This document shows positions 25,490 to 33,808 of a DNA stretch of 48,180 nucleotides, piece after piece. The stretch covers positions 1-48,180 of the forward strand of contig JAGUXT010000052.1 of the NCBI GenBank assembly GCA_020061705.1, read 5' to 3'. The notes under the pieces were generated by a model that saw only the letters and a list, made by a program, of their open reading frames with translations, did not search any database and was not told where the DNA came from. Source of the DNA: Halothiobacillus sp. (GTDB lineage: Bacteria > Pseudomonadota > Gammaproteobacteria > Halothiobacillales > Halothiobacillaceae). Each line of letters begins with the position of its first letter. The first letter of the stretch is position 1. Made by a program: the position numbers and the translations under genes.

Positions 25490-25809
25490 GGCGTTATCCT
25501 CTTTAAGCGTTCAAGTGCGGTGTTTATGGCCTTGCGCGGGGTGGTTTGGGTGGTCTTGCTGAATACATGCAGCACAATCAGGCGTTGCCCGCTTTGTGCC
25601 ACATACACGGCGCGGGCTATGCCGTCCTTGCCCTTCATGCGCATCTCCCACAGCTTGCCCTCCAGTGGGCGCACATGCGGCATTCCTAAGTCTTGCGCTC
25701 CAAACTCGATAATCAGGCGGCGGATGCGCAGGAAGTGGGCTTGAATGTCCGGCGGCATGGCGAGTAGTTCGGCTTCGGCTTGCGGTATCAGGTCAACAGT
25801 CCACGGCAT
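25486..25809 (-). CDS. RelE/HigB-type toxin (phage-derived Gp49-like)
   Basis: 107 residues: MPWTVDLIPQAEAELLAMPP, then HVRPLEGKLWEMRMKGKDGIARAVYVAQSGQRLIVLHVFSKTTQTTPRKAI. The pattern P-L-G-LWE-R---G--R--Y----G---VLLH-F-KK---TP is diagnostic of the Gp49-like HigB family of ribosome-dependent mRNA interferases. The toxin precedes the antitoxin, as in higBA. It starts 27 bp after the integrase stop. Confidence 0.9.
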   Translation of the reverse strand: MPWTVDLIPQAEAELLAMPPDIQAHFLRIRRLIIEFGAQDLGMPHVRPLEGKLWEMRMKGKDGIARAVYVAQSGQRLIVLHVFSKTTQTTPRKAINTALERLKRITP

Positions 25810-25836
25810 GAGTGTATCTCTTTTTAGCGATTGCAG

Positions 25837-27135
25837 TTAGGCCGCTTTGAAGCTGGCATGAATGACGTTATCTGCCTTGCCATACAGCAGCGCGTCAAGA
25901 TGCGCACCCAATCGCCGCCATGCCTCCCGGCGTTCGGCTTTGAGTTCGTGCCGCTGATAGGTGCGTTTGAGTTTGTTGGCTTCGACGTGGTTTAAGCATT
26001 TTTCGACGATCTCGGACAATATGCCAAGCTCCCCCATAAGGGTTGCACCTGTGCGGCGCAGGTCGTGTGCCGTCCATCCACCGCCGGGCAGAGTCAGCGC
26101 CCCCAAACCTCTCAGGCTGCGATTGCTCAGCGCGGTGTCGCGTTGACGGTCTTTGATCTGTTTGCTGATTGAGCGCAAACAGATATGCGTGTCGGTGGTG
26201 CGTGTTGACGGATAACACCATGCGCTCCAGCCGGTCAGCGTGCGCAATTCTTCAAAGTGTCGCGCCGCAAACTCCGACAAGAAGATGGTGTGCTCCTTCG
26301 CGTTCTTCGAGTTCCCGGCGGGGATTGTCCATGTCCCGGCGTTGAAGTCGATATGCTCCCAGCGGGCTTGTGTTAGTTCACCCACGCGGGCAAGGGTGGA
26401 AAGCATCAACCAGATTGCAAGCTCGGTGGTGCGCTCCATGTGGGCGGCTGGGAGTTGGTCGCGTAACTGTTTGAGTTCGTCATTGCTCAGGACGCGCTCA
26501 CGTTCGGGTTGTGTGCCGCCTACGTCGGTTTTCTTCAATCCGCGCAATGGATGCTTTGTGATTAGGTCGCGCGCCTCACACCAGTTAAAGAACTGTCGCA
26601 GGTCGCCAAAGATGTGGTTAGCCAGTACCTTAGCGCCGCGCTTTTTGACCCGGTCGAGAATGTTCAACAGGTCGGCTTTGCTGATTGCTCCAAGCTCCTT
26701 GTCAGCAAGGTGTGGCATCACGTCCTTGGAAAATGTGCGCATCGTTTCCTTGCCGCCATCCTTGCGGCCACTGAGTGAAAGCTCAAACCATTCTTCAACG
26801 GTCGCACCGAAGATGCGACGGCTTTCACGTTCGATGCGTGCGGCCTCTTCTTGGCGTGCCAGCGCTTCGGCTTCAGTCTTGGCATGGGTCAGCGGGCAGA
26901 TACCGCCATCAAGGTGCTTGCGGGCTTCGGCGGCCTTGGTGCGTGCTTCTTTCAGTGTGACGTGTTCGTAACTCCCCAAAGGCATAACCCGGCGCTTGCC
27001 ATCGAATTGATAGCGGAATTGCCATGCACGCTTTCCGCTGGGGTAGATGCGAAGCTGCAAGCCTTCACCGTCGATCAAGAACACGTCCTTGTCACCCGGT
27101 TGTGCGGCTTCAATTTGTTTGACTGTTAGCCCCAT
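25837..27135 (-). CDS. Tyrosine integrase of element 1
   Basis: The true start is the ATG at 27133-27135 (MGLTVKQIEAAQPGDK) with AGAGGG upstream; the open frame to 27234 would translate the 26-bp arm repeat and is rejected. About 432 residues. The N-terminal DUF4102 arm-binding domain (LIDGEGLQLRIYPSGKRAWQFRYQ) precedes the catalytic domain, with Arg in RVGELTQARWEHID, HDLRR in the box II position and the nucleophile in LKRTYQRHEL. It is a P4-type integrase, and its tRNA-Arg target is visible in the flanking repeats. The C terminus NVIHASFKAA is nearly the same as that of the element 2 integrase. Confidence 0.93.
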   Translation of the reverse strand: MGLTVKQIEAAQPGDKDVFLIDGEGLQLRIYPSGKRAWQFRYQFDGKRRVMPLGSYEHVTLKEARTKAAEARKHLDGGICPLTHAKTEAEALARQEEAARIERESRRIFGATVEEWFELSLSGRKDGGKETMRTFSKDVMPHLADKELGAISKADLLNILDRVKKRGAKVLANHIFGDLRQFFNWCEARDLITKHPLRGLKKTDVGGTQPERERVLSNDELKQLRDQLPAAHMERTTELAIWLMLSTLARVGELTQARWEHIDFNAGTWTIPAGNSKNAKEHTIFLSEFAARHFEELRTLTGWSAWCYPSTRTTDTHICLRSISKQIKDRQRDTALSNRSLRGLGALTLPGGGWTAHDLRRTGATLMGELGILSEIVEKCLNHVEANKLKRTYQRHELKAERREAWRRLGAHLDALLYGKADNVIHASFKAA

Positions 27136-27166
27136 GTCCAACCCTCTGTCTGAATCATGCCAATTT

Positions 27167-27192
27167 CCACGTGACCACTCACGTGACCACTT
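27167..27192 (+). repeat. Right inner repeat of element 1 (putative integrase arm sites)
   Basis: Identical to 21089-21114, with two tandem CACGTGACCACT units, located 32 bp upstream of the integrase start. Binding there could both assemble the recombination complex and repress the integrase. Confidence 0.75.
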
Positions 27193-27309
27193 TATCTTGG
27201 CTGTAATGATACAGCGCAGGACGCTATAAAACACTAATTACATGAATATCAGCATGTTAGTTGATGTGGTGGGATGGTGTGCAACACTATAAAACATGCA
27301 AATAACTAA

Positions 27310-27357
27310 CTACGAACCAGAGGGTAGGGCGTTCGAATCGCTCCGGGCGCACCATAT
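27310..27357 (+). repeat. attR of element 1
   Basis: Copy of the tRNA-Arg 3' portion, 47 of 48 bases matching 20989-21036. It lacks the 5' half of the tRNA, so it is not a functional gene. Confidence 0.9.
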
Positions 27358-27363
27358 AAGCAG

Positions 27364-27398
27364 AGGTCTAGGTAGAAATGCCTAGGCCTTTTGTTTTG
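27364..27398 (+). terminator. Original host terminator of tRNA-Arg, displaced by element 1
   Basis: Stem AGGTCTAGG/CCTAGGCCT (one mismatch) followed by TTTTGTTTT immediately after attR. It is a diverged relative of the hairpin after attL. Confidence 0.75.
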
Positions 27399-27445
27399 GT
27401 TGCTGTTTTAGTTGAGCACCTGGTTATATTTGCTTGGCGGGAAGC

Positions 27446-29593
27446 TCAGTTTTTTTGCTCCTGTGCTTCAAGCAGCCTAAAGAAATCCTCGGCGCTCATG
27501 GGTTTACCGAAATAATAGCCTTGCATCATCTGGCAGCCACGTTCCTGCAACCAGATTTGCTGGGTTTCGTTCTCGACGCCTTCGGCAATAACCGGGATGT
27601 TAAGACGGTGGCCGAAAGCAAGAGTCGCCTCAACCAGGGCGCAGTCGTCCTGATCTTCGGGAATGTTGTGGATAAATGAACGGTCGATCTTGATGTAGCT
27701 GACGTGCATTTTGCGCAGGTAGGTGAGCGATGAGTAGCCGGTGCCGAAATCATCAAGCGAGAGGCCGACACCCATCTGGTGTAGTCGTTCGAAGAGTCCG
27801 CTGGCATGTACGGCATCGTCGATCAGGATGCTTTCGGTCATTTCCAGCTCAAGTGCTTCGGCGGGATAGTTGTAGCTTTGCAGAAAAGTGGATACCCGCT
27901 GGGTAAAGTCGCTCTGTTTGAGTTGTAGGCCAGATACGTTGACGTGCAGCCTGAAGTTGCCCGAACAAAGCTCGACCCATGGTCGAGCATCCTGAATTGA
28001 GCGCTCAAGCACCCATGCACCTAGTTCAAGGATCTGGCCGGACTGTTCAGCAATGTGAATGAAGTGGTTTGAGCCGAGCAGGCCATGGCGTGGATGTTGC
28101 CAGCGCAACAACGCCTCGGCACCGATGATTTGCAGTGAGCAGGCATCAATTAATGGTTGGTAATGCACGAGTATCTGATCGCCATCAAGAGCAAGGCGCA
28201 ATTCATCCCTCATGGTCAGCTGGGTCACGACCTCTTCGGTCATCGTGGTGTTGTAGCGGCAGATGCGATTGCGCCCTTGCGCTTTGGCTTGGTACATCGC
28301 TGTGTCAGCGTGTTTGATGAGGGTTTGCGGATCCTCGCCATCATTGGGGAAGGTCGCCAGTCCGCAGCTGGCAGTGACATAGAATTGCTTTTGCCCAATG
28401 AGGTACTGGGTACGGAGGCACCCGAACAGTTTCTCCATGACAATGCCTGCTTCACTCGCGTCGCTCAGATCGTCAATAAGAATGACAAACTCATCCCCGC
28501 CGAAGCGGGATAGGGTGTCGCTGGCGCGCAGGCGCTCGCGTAGGCAACGCGAAACAGCCACAAGCAGAAGGTCGCCTACGTCGTGACCATGTTGATCGTT
28601 GATGGACTTGAACCCGTCGAGATCGAAAAAAGCGACTGCGCCAACGCGTCCATTGCGTGTACCCCGGGCGATGGCTTGTTCAAGGCGTGATTCGAGTAAC
28701 ACCCGGTTTGGCAGTCCACAGAGCAGATCATGGGTGGCCATGTGCTCGGCTTCGTCTCGCGCAGTGCGTATAGCTTTGAGTGTCTGGTTTAGCTTGGAGT
28801 TGGTCGCGTTCAGTTGCCGCACGGAGGTCAAACCGAAGAGCAGTGTGAAAATGATCACCAACGCCATGAGAGCCATTTCAAGGAGCTGATACTGGCTGCG
28901 CTTGTTTGCCAGCTCCGCTTCAATGCGCTCGATTTCCTGGTTGCTGCCATAGAAAAGCCGGTTGGCGTTTTCGCTGAGGCGGTGGAAAAAAGGGGGAATA
29001 CTTTTCAGAAAGTTTTCCAGCTCGCGCCGAGCCTGATCATTTTCGGCCTGGCTTGGGTGCGCGCTATTTCCGGAAATCGCCTGTGTAAGTGTCAGCAAGG
29101 TGGCAGTGTTGTTGCGGATTAGGTCGAGGTGTGGGGCGATCTCGATGACCTCCATGGTGTATGCCGAGCGCCCATGCGGCTGGTAAGTGACTTCGCGAAC
29201 CATTTGATCGACGTTGTCGATGTTGAGCTGGAAGATCTGCTGAACCGTGCCGCCATACTGGAGTACGTGCAAACTGTTTTCCAGGGCATTCACGTTTTCA
29301 AGAATGCCGGTTGAAATGATTTCGCGTGCACGCGCGCTGCGCGTGGCGACGATCCGATAAAAGTCCTTTTCGATCAGGTTGATTTTGCGCACGATGTCTT
29401 CGCCAATGAACAGGCGTGCACGTTCATTGGCACCCTGTTTGTCCAAATCGTTGATGAGTTGCGAAAAGAAAAAACTCAGGCAAAGCATGAGCACGAGGCC
29501 AACTGTAAATACGCTGACCAGCAGATAAAGGCGTCTTTTGCTTGCCTTGTGCGTTGTTCGCGTATCCTGCAAAAGTTCGGCGTGCTCAGTCAT
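27446..29593 (-). CDS. Membrane-bound GGDEF-EAL protein (c-di-GMP turnover)
   Basis: 715 residues. Membrane helices at about 22-44 and 239-258 flank a periplasmic helical sensor domain of about 195 residues. The GGDEF domain has an intact active site (FGGDEF, 364-369) and an inhibitory I-site RASD (356-359) exactly five residues before it. The EAL domain follows with EAL at 493-495, EMTES, DDFGTGYSSL and IAEGVE. Both activities may be functional. The gene overlaps, by 4 bp, the stop of a periplasmic binding-protein gene upstream, which suggests that protein presents a ligand to the sensor domain. Confidence 0.95.
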   Translation of the reverse strand: MTEHAELLQDTRTTHKASKRRLYLLVSVFTVGLVLMLCLSFFFSQLINDLDKQGANERARLFIGEDIVRKINLIEKDFYRIVATRSARAREIISTGILENVNALENSLHVLQYGGTVQQIFQLNIDNVDQMVREVTYQPHGRSAYTMEVIEIAPHLDLIRNNTATLLTLTQAISGNSAHPSQAENDQARRELENFLKSIPPFFHRLSENANRLFYGSNQEIERIEAELANKRSQYQLLEMALMALVIIFTLLFGLTSVRQLNATNSKLNQTLKAIRTARDEAEHMATHDLLCGLPNRVLLESRLEQAIARGTRNGRVGAVAFFDLDGFKSINDQHGHDVGDLLLVAVSRCLRERLRASDTLSRFGGDEFVILIDDLSDASEAGIVMEKLFGCLRTQYLIGQKQFYVTASCGLATFPNDGEDPQTLIKHADTAMYQAKAQGRNRICRYNTTMTEEVVTQLTMRDELRLALDGDQILVHYQPLIDACSLQIIGAEALLRWQHPRHGLLGSNHFIHIAEQSGQILELGAWVLERSIQDARPWVELCSGNFRLHVNVSGLQLKQSDFTQRVSTFLQSYNYPAEALELEMTESILIDDAVHASGLFERLHQMGVGLSLDDFGTGYSSLTYLRKMHVSYIKIDRSFIHNIPEDQDDCALVEATLAFGHRLNIPVIAEGVENETQQIWLQERGCQMMQGYYFGKPMSAEDFFRLLEAQEQKN

Positions 29594-30387
29594 GGCCGGT
29601 GCTGTCCGGGGGGGGCTTGGTGTGTTACGCCATTATCGAGGAAGCCGTATTTACGAAATATCGCCTGACCTTCAGCGCTTGTGGCGTACGTCATGAACTT
29701 TCGCGCGAGATCCGGGTGTTTAGAAAAAACCAGTTGGTTGAGCAATAATGCCTCGGGCTTGGCCAATTTTGGGTCGAGGTCGATGACATCGACAATGGGT
29801 ATGTTGTCGGGAAAGAAACCCACCGCGCGCCAATTGAGAATAATGTCGGCCTCACCTTTTTTCATCGCAGTGATTAGGGCGCGTGAATCGGGCGCCAGAT
29901 AGATTGCCCGATCCAGCACCTGTTCATAAATCCCAAGGGTCTTGAGAATTTTTTCGGTTTCACTGCCGACGCTTCCCGATTTGGCATTGCCGATGATGAC
30001 ATCCAAATCCGGACGCAGCAGTTCAGATGGTTCACCCTTGACAGCACGCGGATTACCTTTGGCGACCATGATAGCCATGCGGTTGTAGCCTACGGTGACG
30101 ACATCGCCGAGCAATCCCTCGGGAAGATAAAGATCGCGGTAGGTCGGTTCTCCAGGTAAATAAAGATCCCCCACCTTGCTTTGCTTGGCGCTTTGGTAGA
30201 GATCCTCTGAGCCGCCTTGTGAAATTCTGACTTTGACGTGCTCGGCTTTTTCGAAGTTTTGCGCGATTTCGCTAATGGGGCGAACCATGGTAATGCCGCA
30301 GTAAATGAGCAGTTCAGTGTCTTCGGCATGTGTGGGGGCGCAGACCATTGCCAGGAGGAGTGCGCTCAAGCGGAGTAACAGTGACAT
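29590..30387 (-). CDS. Periplasmic substrate-binding protein (molybdate/phosphate-type), partner of the GGDEF-EAL protein
   Basis: 265 residues with a signal peptide (hydrophobic core 3-16, cleavage near THA-ED). The mature part is a type II solute-binding fold: LLIYCGITMVRPISEIAQNFEKAEHVKVRISQGGSEDL, GDLYLPGEPTYRD, VTVGYNRMAIMVAKGNP, ADIILNWRA and the C-terminal ATSAEGQAIFRKYGF seen in ModA/PstS-like proteins. No ABC permease or ATPase genes are adjacent. Instead it is translationally coupled to the c-di-GMP enzyme, an arrangement suggesting a sensory rather than transport role. Ligand unknown; an oxyanion is plausible from the family. Confidence 0.85.
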   Translation of the reverse strand: MSLLLRLSALLLAMVCAPTHAEDTELLIYCGITMVRPISEIAQNFEKAEHVKVRISQGGSEDLYQSAKQSKVGDLYLPGEPTYRDLYLPEGLLGDVVTVGYNRMAIMVAKGNPRAVKGEPSELLRPDLDVIIGNAKSGSVGSETEKILKTLGIYEQVLDRAIYLAPDSRALITAMKKGEADIILNWRAVGFFPDNIPIVDVIDLDPKLAKPEALLLNQLVFSKHPDLARKFMTYATSAEGQAIFRKYGFLDNGVTHQAPPGQHRP

Positions 30388-30691
30388 ACGGGCAACCTCC
30401 CTGATGAATCAAGCACTAAACAGAAGCCATTGCGCGGCTTGCACAACGCTACAATCGCAAAAGCCAGTACCCAACAGCTCAGTGCCCTGTTCTGCTTGCC
30501 AAAGGATGCATTTTATGCAATCTCACGCTACTTCTAGGGAAAATATAGCACGAGAAGGATGTGTAGATGTGCGCCGGCAAAGCTTGGGGATGTGAGTTTG
30601 TTTTTGCTGGATTCAAATTTGTTATGCCAAATTGTTGGTCTATTGGTTTACCTTTACCTGGACTTTTTACACCTAGTCAGAGGCGTTCACT
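30388..30691. other. 304-bp intergenic region between divergent genes
   Basis: Separates the leftward binding-protein operon from the rightward hydrolase gene, so it must hold two promoters. I can see AT-rich stretches but no convincing -35/-10 pair, and only a short TGCAT/ATGCA inverted repeat near 30510-30523. No coding frame of quality. Confidence 0.4.
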
Positions 30692-31618
30692 ATGTTTTCA
30701 AAGCAGCGTTATTCCGGGCTTCAACGTTCAGTGATTTCGGCGTTCATGCTTTTATTGGTCTTGTTGTCGGCTCCTGTGTACGCAGAAGAAGTCATTACCA
30801 AACTGAATGATTTGACCTTGCGGGGTAATCTCGAGCTTGCGGCAGGCAAGACGATGAAGGATGGCGTGGTGCTGATTACCCACGGCACCTTGGCTCACAA
30901 CAGCATGGAGCTTATCAAGTCCCTGCAAAGCGGCTTGCAGGCCAAGGGCTACAACTCGCTGGCGATCAACCTGGGCCTGGGACTGGATAAGCGTGCATCG
31001 TCGATGTACGACTGCCCGACACCGCATGTACACAAGCATACTGATGCGGTGAGTGAAATCGCCGCCTGGACGAAGTGGCTCAAGGACAAGGGGGCGACGC
31101 GCATTGCCTTGATGGGGCATTCTCGCGGTGGCAATCAGACGGCCTGGGCGCTGGCGGAAAAGGATGATGCGGCGATTACTTCGGCCATTCTGATTGCGCC
31201 GCAGACCTGGGAAGCGGGCTATCACCTCAAGGATTACAAGGATAAGTACAAGGCGGATTTGGCACCGCTTTTGGCCAAGGCCGAAAAGCTGGTGGCCGAA
31301 GGCAAGGGTGACACCTTGATCGACATGGACTTTATCTACTGCGAGAAGACCCGTGCGGCGGCCAAGAGCGTGGTCAGCTATTACAAGGAAGACCCGCGCA
31401 TGGACACGCCAACCTTGCTGGCACAAACCAAAAAGCCTCTGCTGGTGATTATCGGCTCGGCAGATACCACGGTGAAGGGTTTGCCGGAAAAGATGGCCAA
31501 AGCCGCCGATGGCAAGCGCATCAAGGCGCATACGGTCGAGGGCGCAGATCACTTCTTCATGGATTTGTATACGGATGAAGTCGTCGAAGAGACGGCGAAA
31601 TTCCTCAGCTGGAAATAA
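30692..31618 (+). CDS. Secreted alpha/beta hydrolase
   Basis: 308 residues with a signal peptide (cleavage near VYA-EE, about residue 31). The alpha/beta hydrolase elements are VVLITHGTLAHNSME (oxyanion region), the nucleophile elbow GHSRGG with Ser144, an acid in IIGSADTTVKG, and the late HFFMD that should supply His. It probably acts in the periplasm on an unknown ester or peptide. AGAGG lies eight bases before the ATG. It is monocistronic: a terminator follows and the next gene has its own leader. Confidence 0.82.
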   Translation: MFSKQRYSGLQRSVISAFMLLLVLLSAPVYAEEVITKLNDLTLRGNLELAAGKTMKDGVVLITHGTLAHNSMELIKSLQSGLQAKGYNSLAINLGLGLDKRASSMYDCPTPHVHKHTDAVSEIAAWTKWLKDKGATRIALMGHSRGGNQTAWALAEKDDAAITSAILIAPQTWEAGYHLKDYKDKYKADLAPLLAKAEKLVAEGKGDTLIDMDFIYCEKTRAAAKSVVSYYKEDPRMDTPTLLAQTKKPLLVIIGSADTTVKGLPEKMAKAADGKRIKAHTVEGADHFFMDLYTDEVVEETAKFLSWK

Positions 31619-31679
31619 GTTGTTCTGTGATTTGAGTCATATTATTTGATCTATATGTCGCTTGATTCATAACACCATG

Positions 31680-31707
31680 CACCCTCGGCCATGCCGGGGG
31701 TTTTTGT
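31680..31707 (+). terminator. Terminator after the hydrolase gene
   Basis: ACCCTCGG paired with CCGGGGGT (one mismatch) around CCATG, followed by TTTTTG. Confidence 0.65.
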
Positions 31708-31751
31708 TTGCGGTAAACTGCGCGCATTCTTTCATTCAACCCGTTTCCCAT

Positions 31752-31790
31752 GCCCGGTTATGCCGGGTGTTCATTTTTTAGACGATGTGA
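31752..31790 (+). promoter_or_regulatory. Hairpin plus T-run in the glyA leader
   Basis: CCCGG/CCGGG with a 5-nt loop, followed by TGTTCATTTTTT, lies about 25 bp before the glyA ATG. It has the form of a weak terminator and may act as a leader attenuator; no antiterminator or known riboswitch fold is evident. Confidence 0.4.
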
Positions 31791-31800
31791 GGTGCGCCCT

Positions 31801-33066
31801 ATGTTTACCCGTGACATGACCATTGCTGGCTATGACGATCAACTCGCGCAGGCGATGGCGCAGGAAGTTGTGCGTCAGGAAGAGCACATTGAGCTGATCG
31901 CCTCCGAAAACTATGCCAGCCCGCGCGTGATGGAAGCGCAAGGCTCGGTATTGACCAATAAATATGCCGAAGGTTATCCCGGCAAGCGTTATTACGGCGG
32001 TTGCGAGTACGTCGATGTGGTTGAGCAGCTTGCCATTGACCGCGTCAAGGAACTGTTCGGTGCCGATTGGGCGAATGTGCAGCCGCATTCCGGTTCGCAG
32101 GCCAATGGCGCGGTGTTTCTGGCTTTGTTGCAAGCTGGCGATACCGTGCTGGGCATGTCGTTGGCGCATGGCGGTCACTTGACCCACGGTGCCAAGCCCA
32201 ACTTTTCCGGCAAAAGCTATAACGCGGTGCAGTACGGTCTGGTGCCGGAAACAGGCGAGATTGACTACGACCAAGTGGATGCTTTGGCGCGTGAACACAA
32301 GCCGAAGCTGATTATTGCGGGCTTTTCAGCCTATTCCCGCGTGATCGACTGGGCGCGTTTCCGTGCGATTGCCGATGAAGTCGGTGCGTATTTCCTGGTG
32401 GATATGGCGCATGTGGCCGGTCTGGTGGCGGCGGGTGTCTATCCCAACCCGGTGCCGTTTGCCGATGTGGTCACATCCACTACGCACAAGACCCTGCGCG
32501 GCCCGCGTGGCGGCATTATCCTCGGCAAGGTAGGTGCCGGTATTACGGCTGAGATCGAGAAAAAGATCAACTCGGCGATTTTCCCCGGTATTCAGGGCGG
32601 CCCGCTGGAGCATGTGATTGCCGCCAAGGCGGTGGCTTTCAAGGAAGCGCTGGAGCCTGCGTTCAAGACCTATCAGCAGCAGGTCGTCACCAACGCCCGC
32701 GCCATGGCGGCGCTGTTTATGGCGCGCGGGTTTGATGTGATTTCCAAGGGCACGGATAACCACCTGTTCCTGGTGAGCTTTATTGCACAAGGTTTGACCG
32801 GCAAGGATGTGGATGCCTGGCTGGGTGCCGCGAATATCACCGTGAACAAGAACGCCGTACCGAATGACCCGCAATCACCGTTTGTGACATCCGGTATCCG
32901 TATCGGCACCCCGGCGATCACCACACGCGGCTTCGGCGAGGCCGAGTGCGTGGCACTGGCGGGCTGGATTTGCGATGTGATCGATGCCAAGGGCGACGCG
33001 GCAACCATCGACGCGGTGAAGGGCAAAGTGCTTGAAGTGTGCAAGCGTTTGCCGGTGTATGCCTGA
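31801..33066 (+). CDS. glyA: Serine hydroxymethyltransferase
   Basis: 421 residues from the ATG at 31801 ([14 protein letters not shown]), preceded by GAGGTG; an upstream in-frame ATG at 31750 lies in the leader hairpin and is rejected. It interconverts serine and glycine with tetrahydrofolate. Motifs: [36 protein letters not shown], and the PLP lysine in [15 protein letters not shown]. It heads a run with the lipoprotein gene (overlapping), nrdR, the NnrS gene and ribD. Confidence 0.97.
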   Translation: MFTRDMTIAGYDDQLAQAMAQEVVRQEEHIELIASENYASPRVMEAQGSVLTNKYAEGYPGKRYYGGCEYVDVVEQLAIDRVKELFGADWANVQPHSGSQANGAVFLALLQAGDTVLGMSLAHGGHLTHGAKPNFSGKSYNAVQYGLVPETGEIDYDQVDALAREHKPKLIIAGFSAYSRVIDWARFRAIADEVGAYFLVDMAHVAGLVAAGVYPNPVPFADVVTSTTHKTLRGPRGGIILGKVGAGITAEIEKKINSAIFPGIQGGPLEHVIAAKAVAFKEALEPAFKTYQQQVVTNARAMAALFMARGFDVISKGTDNHLFLVSFIAQGLTGKDVDAWLGAANITVNKNAVPNDPQSPFVTSGIRIGTPAITTRGFGEAECVALAGWICDVIDAKGDAATIDAVKGKVLEVCKRLPVYA

Positions 33067-33284
33067 TGCGTGGGTTTTCCGGTGCGCTGACTGGCTGCGC
33101 CGGGCTGCTCCTTTATTTGTTATGTTCAGGCTGCTCGGTGCAGCAAGGCTATGCTGGTGCACAGAATTTCCAGCGTAACCAGTGCTTGCAGAATCCAGAT
33201 ATTTCGGCGCGTGAGGCCTGTCTTGGTGGCTCGGATCGCTCCTATGCGGAGTATACGAAGGATGTCCAAGGCAGCACACGCTAA
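33066..33284 (+). CDS. Small putative lipoprotein
   Basis: 72 residues starting with the ATG that overlaps the glyA stop (TGATG). A hydrophobic leader (GALTGCAGLLLYLLCSGC) ends in a lipobox-like CSGC, so the mature chain would begin with a lipidated Cys. Four more cysteines are not evident beyond two (NQCLQNP, EACLGG), which may form a disulfide. Function unknown. The peptide includes QCLQ-P--SAREACL, a pattern seen in short proteobacterial outer-membrane lipoproteins. Confidence 0.6.
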   Translation: MRGFSGALTGCAGLLLYLLCSGCSVQQGYAGAQNFQRNQCLQNPDISAREACLGGSDRSYAEYTKDVQGSTR

Positions 33285-33323
33285 CGATTTTGGGCGTCTG
33301 TTTTGGCGCCGGGGGATGAATGG

Positions 33324-33788
33324 ATGAAATGTCCTTTTTGCGGTGCGGACGATACCCGCGTGGCCGATTCGCGCTTGACGCAGGATGGCACTCAGGTGCG
33401 TCGTCGGCGCGAATGTCCGACCTGTGGCGAGCGCTTCACCACCTTTGAAACCGCTGAATTGCAGTTGCCGCGCATTATCAAGCGCGACGGCACGCGCGAG
33501 CTGTTTTCGCAGGACAAACTGCGTCGCGGCATGTTGCGCGCCTTGGAAAAACGCCCGGTGCCGACCGAGCGGGTGGAAGAGGCCGTGGCGCATATCGAGC
33601 GCGAATTGATGAAGCGTGGCGAGCGTGAAGTCGAGGCGCGCCTGCTGGGCGAGATGGTGATGGACGCTCTGCGTAAACTCGATCAGGTGGCCTACATTCG
33701 CTTCGCTTCGGTTTACAAAAGCTTTGAAGATGTAGCCGCTTTTCGTGAACTGATCGAACGTTTGCAGCAGGAGCCGCGTGGTTCTTAA
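33324..33788 (+). CDS. nrdR: Transcriptional repressor NrdR
   Basis: 154 residues, standard length. The zinc ribbon uses C3, C6, C31 and C34 ([20 protein letters not shown]). The ATP-cone domain follows ([31 protein letters not shown]). It senses ATP/dATP and represses ribonucleotide reductase genes. The start at 33324 is the family start; the longer frame from 33303 is rejected. Position between glyA and ribD is typical of gamma/betaproteobacteria. Confidence 0.96.
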   Translation: MKCPFCGADDTRVADSRLTQDGTQVRRRRECPTCGERFTTFETAELQLPRIIKRDGTRELFSQDKLRRGMLRALEKRPVPTERVEEAVAHIERELMKRGEREVEARLLGEMVMDALRKLDQVAYIRFASVYKSFEDVAAFRELIERLQQEPRGS

Positions 33789-33808
33789 ATCTGTCCAAGG
33801 AGTTCGGC

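Larger units (their letters stand above)
20989..27357. mobile_element. Integrated element 1 in tRNA-Arg
   Basis: A 6.4-kb segment bounded by 48-bp direct repeats (one mismatch) of the tRNA-Arg 3' end. Inside are a tyrosine integrase next to the distal att site, two toxin-antitoxin pairs, an AlpA-like regulator, a replication-type operon and inner repeats at both ends. It has no structural phage, conjugation or terminase gene. Genes all read leftward, away from the integrase end. The content suggests a satellite-like or plasmid-like integrative element able to excise and replicate. Confidence 0.9.

Noticed and set aside
27136-27234. Longer N terminus for the element 1 integrase
   Set aside because: It would translate the 26-bp inner repeat and leader. 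The ATG at 27135 has a good ribosome site and matches the family start.
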